Assembly (NCBI GenBank): GCA_937957985.1
Contig: CALGOH010000128.1
Span: 1 to 11,464, forward strand
Reading direction: 5' to 3'
Length of the DNA: 11,464 nucleotides
DNA from: an uncultured Verrucomicrobiae bacterium
GTDB lineage: Bacteria; Verrucomicrobiota; Verrucomicrobiia; Verrucomicrobiales; Akkermansiaceae
In this document: piece by piece, positions 1-5,625 of the stretch
Position numbering within the stretch: position 1 is the stretch's first letter
Layout of the letters: each line of letters starts with the position of its first letter
Position numbers and translations under genes: made by a program
The notes under the pieces: model-generated
What the model was told of the DNA's origin: nothing
The model's database searches: none
Seen by the model: the letters and a program-made list of their open reading frames with translations, nothing else

Positions 1-939
1 TTCGGCATCGGGGAGCGCCTCGACGGACTCGATCGCGGCCAGGCTTCGGAGGTAACGCGCCCGATTCGTCTCGTGAGTCAGCGCCGGTTGGTTCGGCAAA
101 CGGCGGTTCCCGCGGCGCACATCCAACCCGCGAGAGCGCAGGAAGTCGGCGTACTCATCCTGCATCAGGGAGCAGGTTCCCTGCTCAAGGACCGTCCACT
201 TTCCCCGCTTCCCGTTCTTTCCCCGCTGCCAGATCTTCGAATCCGGCGTGAACATTTCCTTCGCGCAGAGGGTCCGCACGGTCCGGACCTTGCGCACTTT
301 CCCGGGATCCATGCTCGGTCGGCCTCGGGATTTGACCTGCTTCGTCAGCATCGGGACGAGATAGACCGAGCAGTGCGGGTTCAATTCGTCCTCGTGGAAC
401 ATGATGCACATGATCCGGTCGCCATACATTTCCCGGAAGTATTCGAGCGTCGCTTCCTTCCAAAGTTCGACCTTCTCTTCGTTCAGCGGAGCCAGTTCGT
501 ACCTCTCTCCCCGCTTCATCGCGCTCAGGTAATCGTTCCAGTCCGGGGTGGACATGTCGCGGAGAAACTGGGGCGACACCGCCGAGAGCAGCATGCAGAC
601 GCGGACGGAATTCTCCCGGAGGGCGTCCCCTGTGTGGTGTTCGGCGATGTATTCCGCGGCCTTTTTCGAGACGAAGTCGGGCCGATCGCAGGCGGTCTTG
701 GTGATCGTCTCGCGTGTGAGCGGGGCGGCCTTCCACCCGGTTTAGGCACTGTCGATGGAGTTGAGGGAGAACCGTTGGGGGTTCGCGTTCGCCGTTTCGA
801 TGAGCCGCATGTCGTGCTCCCAGCACCCCTGCACGCCCCAGTAACGGGTGTAACTTCGGGGCTTGTACTGCCGCGTGGCCTTGGTTCCGCGGCCCATGTC
901 GCGGAGCCGCTCGACGTGAATGTAGACGAAGTTTTTCAT
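1..939 (-). pseudogene. MobV/Pre-type plasmid mobilisation relaxase, interrupted by an in-frame TAA and cut by the window edge
   Basis: MobV relaxases nick plasmid DNA at oriT and lead the strand during conjugative mobilisation. Read from the ATG at 939, the frame begins MKNFVYIHVERLRDMG, the usual opening of the Mob_Pre family. It has a motif I variant, HDMR at residues 42-45, followed by ETANANPQR, which resembles the family's HNxR...ET.NAD pattern. A TAA at 742-744 is codon 66. The same frame then stays open to base 1, giving 313 codons in total. Downstream it contains SVRVCMLLSAVSPQFL (about 111-126), the metal-binding motif HEDELNPH (182-189, family HxDExxPH) and LMQDEYADFLRSRGLDVRRG (258-277). 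The stop separates motif I from motif III, so neither half should work alone. There is no Shine-Dalgarno sequence before the ATG; ATGs further upstream in the same frame are less family-like. A sequencing error at the TAA is possible. Family assignment is strong; loss of function is inferred. Confidence 0.87.
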
Positions 940-1094
940 GAGAAGAGGCGGCGTCGCTTGCTGAGAATGGCTTCCGGAAGGGCCGACCTTGCGGCCATCC
1001 GGCGGCCTTCGGGGTTGCTTGTGCGGGGTGGATTTCTTCATCCTGCACCCGGGATCGAAGGGTGGAACCCTCGCCCATCTCACCAAATAGGAGC

Positions 1095-1120
1095 TGCCTG
1101 CGGCATTGTGCAGGGCACAA
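1095..1120. repeat. Two abutting short hairpins
   Basis: TGCC-TGC-GGCA (1095-1105) is directly followed by TTGTGC-AGG-GCACAA (1106-1120). Both arms of each hairpin match perfectly and the loops are 3 bases. Their back-to-back arrangement upstream of a relaxase gene suits an oriT or a transcription stop; there is no T-run after them on the plus strand. Confidence 0.5.
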
Positions 1121-1138
1121 CCCGGAGGGGCATCGTAT

Positions 1139-1193
1139 TTTGGTAGAGTGGGTTAATACCAAATATAATTGGCCTTCTGCCATGATTTGGTAT
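1139..1193. repeat. Three TTTGGTA boxes in alternating orientation
   Basis: TTTGGTA occurs at 1139-1145, inverted (TACCAAA) at 1157-1163, and direct again at 1186-1192. The second and third form a 9-base perfect inverted repeat, ATACCAAAT (1156-1164) with ATTTGGTAT (1185-1193). The first and second form a 7-base one with an 11-base spacer. The middle box can pair with either neighbour but not both, so two alternative hairpins are possible. As DNA, the set could equally be binding sites for a regulator, an initiator or the relaxase. Confidence 0.6.
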
Positions 1194-1208
1194 GCGATGG
1201 ACGTTTTG

Positions 1209-1251
1209 TCCACGGATTTTTGTGGAGCCTTGAATTTTCCAAGGTCTCCAC
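1209..1251. repeat. Strong stem-loop with a competing upstream stem
   Basis: GTGGAG plus CCTTG (1222-1232) pairs with CAAGG plus CTCCAC (1240-1244 and 1246-1251). This gives an 11-base-pair stem with a single bulged T at 1245 and a 7-base loop. The left arm's GTGGA (1222-1226) can instead pair with TCCAC at 1209-1213. The two structures exclude each other, as in attenuators or in RNA elements that control plasmid genes. No downstream T-tract makes it a classical terminator. Confidence 0.55.
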
Positions 1252-1350
1252 GGTTCAGGGGATGCCCCTGGTGGCTCCCGTGGCGAGTCATTGCGAGCCT
1301 GCCGATGGGACCTTCATGGATCCAGAGGGCGGCTGATCTCAATCGCGATT

Positions 1351-1377
1351 TTGCTTGGAGTGTGTAGCGCATACTAT
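1351..1377 (+). promoter_or_regulatory. Probable promoter of the XRE regulator
   Basis: A -10-like TACTAT (1372-1377) is preceded by a -35-like TTGCTT (1351-1356), with a 15-base spacer that is slightly short. Transcription would begin near 1383-1385, only a few bases before the ATG at 1389, and no Shine-Dalgarno sequence lies there. The transcript would be leaderless or nearly so. Confidence 0.4.
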
Positions 1378-1382
1378 ACACT
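1359..1382. promoter_or_regulatory. Palindromic operator candidate over the -10 box
   Basis: AGTGTGTAG (1359-1367) and CTATACACT (1374-1382) form a 9-base inverted repeat with one mismatch and a 6-base centre. It covers the -10 candidate of the XRE gene that starts 6 bases further on, the classic position for autorepression by a small XRE protein. It could alternatively be a relaxase recognition site, since MobV origins also contain short inverted repeats with TAGTGT-like arms. Confidence 0.5.
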
Positions 1383-1388
1383 AACCGA

Positions 1389-1760
1389 ATGGCTTGGGAC
1401 ACCACCAGCTTCGGCGCCTTCATCCGGCGGCGGCGGGAGTTGCTCTCCGACGGTCCGGAGGGTCGCCGCTACTCGGTCCGGCAGGTGGCCGGCCGGGTGG
1501 GTTTCCAGCCGGCCTACCTCTCGAAGATCGAGCGGGACCTCGAAGCCCCACCCTCCGAGGCGAAGATCGTCCGCCTCGCCGAGGAGCTCGGGATTCCACC
1601 CGACGCCCTGCTGGCGATGGCCGGCAAGGTGTCATCCGACCTGAGGGAGGCGATCTGCCGCCGCCCCAAGCTTTTCGCCGATCTGATCCGCGCCGTCCGC
1701 GACCTGCCCGACGAAGCCGTGCTCCGGCTCGTCCGGGAGGTCCGGGACGGCGATTGGTGA
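1389..1760 (+). CDS. XRE-family helix-turn-helix transcriptional regulator
   Basis: This is a 123-residue cytoplasmic DNA-binding protein. Residues 6-75 are a Cro/C1-type helix-turn-helix: FGAFIRRRREL opens helix 1, YSVRQVAGRVGFQPAYLSKIER (28-49) is the recognition unit, and LAEELGIPPDALLAMAGK (63-80) closes the fold. The tail (LREAICRRPKLFADLIRAVRDLPDEAVLRLVREV) resembles the C-terminal extension of many regulators of this type, which suggests dimerisation. The ATG at 1389 is chosen because the helix-turn-helix begins soon after it and an in-frame stop lies close upstream. The gene ends 30 bases before the conserved unknown gene and probably shares its transcript. A palindrome over its promoter suggests autoregulation. 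It is the only gene in the mobile segment without visible damage. The genes it controls are unknown. Confidence 0.85.
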   Translation: MAWDTTSFGAFIRRRRELLSDGPEGRRYSVRQVAGRVGFQPAYLSKIERDLEAPPSEAKIVRLAEELGIPPDALLAMAGKVSSDLREAICRRPKLFADLIRAVRDLPDEAVLRLVREVRDGDW

Positions 1761-1790
1761 CCCGCCTCACCACCCGAAGCCTCCAGCACC

Positions 1791-2330
1791 ATGATCGAAC
1801 TCAAGTCCGACCGCCTCGTCATCTCATTCCCCGAAGTCCATCGCGATGCCCGGATGGTCATCGACTTCCAGCGCACCCTGCGCATCCCCGACGACGATCG
1901 GGACTACCCTCTGCCTCCCGGCCTCGGTGCCTTCCCGCTGGTCCATGTGGACGATCACGCGAAGCGGGTCCCGGAAAGCTGGCACCGTCGCGGCGGGGTC
2001 ATGCTGCCGATGTACCAAAGCGAGGCGATGTGGCTGAACTTCTCCGCCTCGGGGGACTACCCCTTTGCCGTGAAGGTCGCCGCCGGCAAGATCAACGCGG
2101 TGACCGGTGACGAGTGGGCCGACGGGCTGTCGGCGGATCTCCAGAACTACCTCGCCATCCCCCGGCAGCCGTGGCTCGACGGGTTCTGCGTCGAGCAGGG
2201 GGTGATCCGCCAGTTCGTGGCGATGCCGCTCGGCGCCGGCTACTCGTCCTGAGAGCAGCTCACCGGGCCCACCGCACCCAGCGGGCCCCAAATCGAGGTG
2301 GTCCCGCTCAAGGCGGAGTTCTACCGACAT
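1791..2330 (+). pseudogene. Conserved protein of unknown function, broken by an in-frame TGA and by the IS remnant
   Basis: The open part is 153 residues (1791-2252). It has hallmarks of a conserved bacterial family that I know only as hypothetical: SDRLVISFPEVH (6-17), FQRTLRIPDDD (26-36), YPLPPGLGAFPLVHVDDH (39-56), GGVMLPMYQSEAMWLNFS, FAVKVAAGKINAVTG and QPWLDGFCVEQGVIRQFVAMPLGAGYS. In the family this last motif normally continues with an EEQLTG-type sequence. Here the frame reads S-S-stop-EQLTG, with the TGA at 2250-2252. It then goes on recognisably (PQIEVVPLKAEFY) to about 2320, where transposase DNA begins. The gene is therefore both stopped and truncated; relatives are clearly longer. 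No Shine-Dalgarno sequence is visible, and it probably follows the XRE gene in one transcript. A shortened 153-residue product could still be made. No enzymatic motif can be named. Confidence 0.75.
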
Positions 2331-2954
2331 CGGCGGGAAGGGCTGTTCGCCGGCGGGCAGCCAGTCCACGCCGCGCAAGATGAGCTTGCGCAACGGCGAG
2401 ACGAGCCGCGCCACGACGATGTAGGCCAGGCCTTGGCCCTCCAGAAGCGACAGCCAGTGGTTTTCGCAAAAACCCGCTGTCGGCCCGCGCCAGGCGCACC
2501 TTGAGCCATTTGGGAAGCCGGGCGAGCACCTCAAGGGTGAAGACGTCGATGTTGTTGGCGCAGGAGGTGTTGCCGGGACTCAGCCAGAAGCCAGTCACCA
2601 GCTTGGCCCCTTCGAGCACGGCGGGCAGCGGATGCAGGCAGGGCTTGATGCCCACCCGGGTGTAGCCGGACTTGACCCCTTCCTGGTGTCCGTCCTCATG
2701 GAGCAGGCGCGTGCTGTCGAAATCCAGGCTGTAGCCCTCCTTGCGGGCCTTGACCCGCTTGATGCACCACTCCCAGAGCGGGCTGAAGCAGCGCTGGTTC
2801 TTTCCGCCGAGTCAAACACCGCGCTGCCGGCATGCGGGCTGAGCTTGCGGTCCGTGAAGCCGATCTCGATGGACTCCGAGCCGGTTTCGAGCATCATCGC
2901 GGGCTCCACCGTCGGGTGATCCGTCCTGCGACGTGGCAAAGTTGATTTTTTCAC
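2328..2954 (-). mobile_element. Degraded IS1380-family insertion sequence (transposase remnant)
   Basis: The remnant reads on the minus strand in three pieces. From a GTG at 2954, KKSTLPRRRTDHPTVEPAMM, then IEIGFTDRKLSPHAGSAVF matches an IS1380-type N-terminus. About 100 residues then appear to be missing near 2815-2825. The next frame carries QRCFSPLWEWC, the catalytic-core LDFDSTRLLHEDGHQEG, KLVTGFWLSPGNTSCANN and LARADSGF. At a run of five T (2468-2472 on the complement) the frame shifts by one, and reading continues as CENHWLSLLEGQGLAYIVV, then LVSPLRKL. After about GVDWLPAGE the transposase ends abruptly at roughly 2330, inside the unknown gene, so its C-terminal third is lost. Neither terminal inverted repeats nor a target duplication could be identified. 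It is inactive. The family call rests on the DST, ADSGF and YIVVARL signatures. Confidence 0.82.
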
Positions 2955-3252
2955 ACCAACAGCCTGCCTGACCCGGCGGTGGAGCGACAATCTTCAGCGC
3001 GCTTCTTCATGGTTACGGCTCAGAGCACCGGCCCCCCCCGACTCCTCGGCTGTTTGGCTTCGGGAACGTGCCTCGCGGGGACTTGGACTGGTTCGGGCTC
3101 TTCCGATTGCGCAGGATGGGGGCCGCCTCGCGGTTGCGGATCGAGAGGTCCCTCGGAGCCGATCAGGGCTTCCCGGTTTCGACAACGCGGCAAAATCGAC
3201 GGGATTCCACACCAAGAGCGGAGTTCGACATGGGGAGACCATCGTCCCCGTC
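2955..3252. other. Spacer between mobile segment and catabolic operon; no gene recognised
   Basis: Short frames exist on both strands, but none has family motifs or a credible start. The stretch contains a run of eight C (about 3033-3040). One end of the IS and the junction with the chromosomal operon should lie here, but I could place neither. Near 3232-3254 short arms (GGGGA/TCCCC and GAGAC/GTCTC) could form weak competing hairpins just past the xylosidase stop. They have no U-tract, so a terminator is not claimed. Confidence 0.4.
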
Positions 3253-5568
3253 TCAAAATGCTTCAGGCATGGGTAGGACTTGAAACCGCAGTTTGCCGTG
3301 TCCGGGATGCTCGAAGGGACCGGGCGTGGGATCGGTTTCATTGCGGCTCTTGCCCAAGAAATCGGTGTCGATGCGGACCGGGGAGCCGTCGGGATTCTCG
3401 ATTGCGTGGCCGGAAGTCACCGTCTCGCCGGCGAGCTGCGTGGTGATGATCTGGTGCGAGGCGTCCCCGGTCCAATCCGCAGGGACGGTGAGCGACAGAT
3501 CTCCGTGTTCGGAGTTTCCGACGAGCCGGAGGTCGGTCTTGGCGTCCGGCAGCACCACGGCATTCCGCTCGTGCGACGACGGGCGCGCGCCGCCGAAGAA
3601 AACGTTTCCGCTCATGGCGACCGGGAGTTTGGCTCGGTCGTAGCACGTCAAATCGGCGGCGTTCACGAACAGGTTGTTGAAATAGCGGTCGTCGCCACCT
3701 ATGAAACCGTGCAGGCCCTTGATCTTTGTCGAGTGGGCTTCGTGAAACGGGGTCTCGCGCGTTTCGTCCACATGGATGTCGATGCTTCCGCCGAAAAGGT
3801 TGTGGGCGAATGTTCCGCCCTCGGACCAATTCCAGATATTGGTGGGCGAAAGCATGATGTTGTTATCGACCAGATAGGGTCCGTGGTTCACCTCGAGGAA
3901 CAAATCCTTGCTGTTGTCGTGGAGCAGGTTGCGGGTGACGCGGGTTCCCTGGGTCATCCAGTCGAGCCAGATGCCGCCGCCGAAGGCGCGCACGCGGTGG
4001 ATGTGATTGCGGCGGAGGATCGTGTCGATGGGGCCGTGCAGTTTGATGCCCGCCTGCTCGGCGCCGGCGAGAAGCTGACGGATGTCAATATCGTGAATCT
4101 CATTGTCCTCGATGACGCTGAACGCTCCGCCCATGCTGCCGACAATGCCGGATTGCCCGCAATCGGAGATGGTGTTGCGGCGCACTAGGTGGTGGCCGAT
4201 GTGGTTCTTGTCCCATGGAATCCGGAAGGCATGGGCGCGCTTGATGGTTTCGACATAACCTTCGGCAGAGTCGGCGGAGGTGTTGTCATATTCGTCGCCG
4301 TGCTTGCCGAGAGTGAGGCCGGTGCAGACCGAGTGATGGATGACGTTGTCCTCGATGATCCAGCCCTTGCTCCAATGGGTGCCGATCAGGCCGATCTGTT
4401 CGGCGGTCGGCGGAGCCCAGTTGGTGGCCGCTTGGCTGAGGATGAATCCGCGCACGGTGATGAAGTTGCGGCCGGGCTGGTCGGGGTAGAAAACCGATTG
4501 CCGCGCGTTCACTTCGACGAGTTCCCGGTTGGGATCGACTCCGGGAAACTGCGCCCAGACCGTGGTGGAGCCGTCTCCGGCGACTTCGGCATACCACAGC
4601 GGACCGATATTGCGCTGTTCGAGCGCGGACCGGATGGAATCGTGGTCCAGCGGTGGCCGGCGCAAGACCAGGCAAACATCCCGCTTGCCGCTGGTGGGAC
4701 GAATCTGCGCGGTCACCGTCGTCCATTTTTGCCAGTCGCCGGTGGCCGAAAATTCCGCGGTTCCAAGCAATTCGCCGTCGACTTGATCCAGGCGGATTTC
4801 GATCCGTCCTCCTGTCGAGGCCGAGGCGACGCGAATCCGGATTTCTTCGCGGCCCTCGCCGAAGTCCACCGCGTCGTAGGAAACCGTGTCGCCGTCCGTG
4901 ATCCAGCCGATGCATTCGTCGCCCTGCGCACTGGCCGCGCTCCTGATTTCGCCACTCTTCGCGACGAAGGCGGTGGCCTGCGTCCTGCCCGCGGCTTCAA
5001 GCCAGGCAACATTCATCAGATACCTTCCTGCGGCGGGGACCAGCCAGCCGGGGTAATCGCCGGCAGGCAGCAGGAGGTCGTCGAGCGAAACCGCCTCGGT
5101 GAGCCACTCGCCATTCAAATAGACCGCTCCGGTGTGGTGCTTTCGTCCCTGGCCGTTGAACCAATCGCCATGGATTTCGTCGGCGAAGGGATTGAAGTTG
5201 CCGAAGAAGGTCTTCGGCAGCGTCGCTTTCCAGACGTCGCCCTTTTCGCGCTGCCACCCCTTGACCACCTCCGAGCCCCTGACCTCGACCTTTTCGCCGG
5301 GAGCCGCCCGATAGACGATGCGTTTTTCGTCGGAATATCCGCCGCGCGGCGGGTTGATCCGCTCGCGGTAAATCCCGGCGTGGACCGTGACGGTATCGCC
5401 CGGCTGCGCGAGATCAGCGGCGCGCTGGATGCTGCGGAGCGGCTCTGCGGGCGTGCCGGGCCGGGTGTCGTCGCCATTGGCCGCGACATGGAAATCGGTG
5501 GCTTGGAGAGATGAAATGAGCGCCATGGTCAGCGGAAGAACGAGCGAGGGAAGACGATGAGTTGTCAC
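3253..5568 (-). CDS. Secreted GH120-type beta-xylosidase (right-handed parallel beta-helix) with an inserted CBM6-like domain
   Basis: This 771-residue protein probably removes xylose from the non-reducing end of xylo-oligosaccharides outside the cytoplasm. A signal peptide is visible: R5, hydrophobic core 6-20, likely cleavage after LQA (21-23). The N-terminal part, with FHVAANGDD and VHAGIYRERINPP, begins a beta-helix. Residues about 187-303 look like a CBM6 beta-sandwich (GDTVSY, GGRIEIRLD, TGDWQKWTTV). The helix resumes with WAPPTAEQIGLIG...WSKGWIIEDN. D536 in GIWLDW and E559 in FLEVNHGP lie 23 residues apart, the same spacing as the nucleophile Asp382 and acid/base Glu405 of Thermoanaerobacterium XylC, as I remember it. 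That enzyme is about 130 residues shorter, which matches the insert. The start is a GTG without a Shine-Dalgarno sequence; an ATG at codon 15 would spoil the signal peptide. It is last in the operon, 57 bases after putA. Substrate specificity is inferred. Confidence 0.83.
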   Translation of the reverse strand: MTTHRLPSLVLPLTMALISSLQATDFHVAANGDDTRPGTPAEPLRSIQRAADLAQPGDTVTVHAGIYRERINPPRGGYSDEKRIVYRAAPGEKVEVRGSEVVKGWQREKGDVWKATLPKTFFGNFNPFADEIHGDWFNGQGRKHHTGAVYLNGEWLTEAVSLDDLLLPAGDYPGWLVPAAGRYLMNVAWLEAAGRTQATAFVAKSGEIRSAASAQGDECIGWITDGDTVSYDAVDFGEGREEIRIRVASASTGGRIEIRLDQVDGELLGTAEFSATGDWQKWTTVTAQIRPTSGKRDVCLVLRRPPLDHDSIRSALEQRNIGPLWYAEVAGDGSTTVWAQFPGVDPNRELVEVNARQSVFYPDQPGRNFITVRGFILSQAATNWAPPTAEQIGLIGTHWSKGWIIEDNVIHHSVCTGLTLGKHGDEYDNTSADSAEGYVETIKRAHAFRIPWDKNHIGHHLVRRNTISDCGQSGIVGSMGGAFSVIEDNEIHDIDIRQLLAGAEQAGIKLHGPIDTILRRNHIHRVRAFGGGIWLDWMTQGTRVTRNLLHDNSKDLFLEVNHGPYLVDNNIMLSPTNIWNWSEGGTFAHNLFGGSIDIHVDETRETPFHEAHSTKIKGLHGFIGGDDRYFNNLFVNAADLTCYDRAKLPVAMSGNVFFGGARPSSHERNAVVLPDAKTDLRLVGNSEHGDLSLTVPADWTGDASHQIITTQLAGETVTSGHAIENPDGSPVRIDTDFLGKSRNETDPTPGPFEHPGHGKLRFQVLPMPEAF

Positions 5569-5625
5569 GGGTTCAATTAACTTAAAAATGGTAATCGGAA
5601 TGATGAATAGGCGGATGGTTTGGCT

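Larger units (their letters stand above)
940..1388. other. Divergent intergenic interval rich in inverted repeats; candidate origin of transfer or control region
   Basis: I see no convincing gene between the minus-strand relaxase start and the plus-strand regulator start. The interval is locally AT-richer around 1135-1245 and holds several inverted repeats: 1095-1105, 1106-1120, 1139-1163, 1156-1193, 1209-1226, 1222-1251 and 1359-1382. MobV relaxases usually act on an oriT lying just upstream of their own gene, so this is where one would expect it. No match to a known nic site is claimed. Confidence 0.5.

Noticed and set aside
73..1146. A 357-residue open frame on the plus strand
   Set aside because: It is the exact antisense of the relaxase codons, starts and ends without signals, and shows no family motifs, whereas the minus strand carries clear MobV motifs.
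185..1423. A 412-residue open frame on the minus strand spanning the relaxase and the intergenic region
   Set aside because: It is a shifted frame of the relaxase region with low-complexity Arg/Pro/Gly-rich composition and runs through the AT-rich repeat interval; high GC keeps it open.
2250..2252. TGA in the unknown gene as a selenocysteine codon
   Set aside because: No selenoprotein context or convincing SECIS hairpin follows, and the downstream sequence is cut by an IS within 80 bases, so decay is simpler.
742..2252. Stop-codon reassignment as an explanation for the in-frame stops
   Set aside because: The two genes are interrupted by different stops (TAA and TGA), and TGA ends intact genes such as araB, araD, putA and the XRE regulator normally.
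2466..2474. T5 run in the transposase as a programmed frameshift site
   Set aside because: IS1380 transposases are, to my knowledge, made from one continuous frame, and this copy has further deletions and truncation, so a mutation is more likely.
3232..3254. Terminator after the xylosidase gene
   Set aside because: The possible stems are only 5 base pairs, overlap each other and the stop codon, and have no T-tract.
3280..5514. Long plus-strand open frames (302 and 441 residues) opposite the xylosidase
   Set aside because: Both are in the complementary frame of a gene with signal peptide, catalytic residues and domain structure, and they show no motifs of their own.
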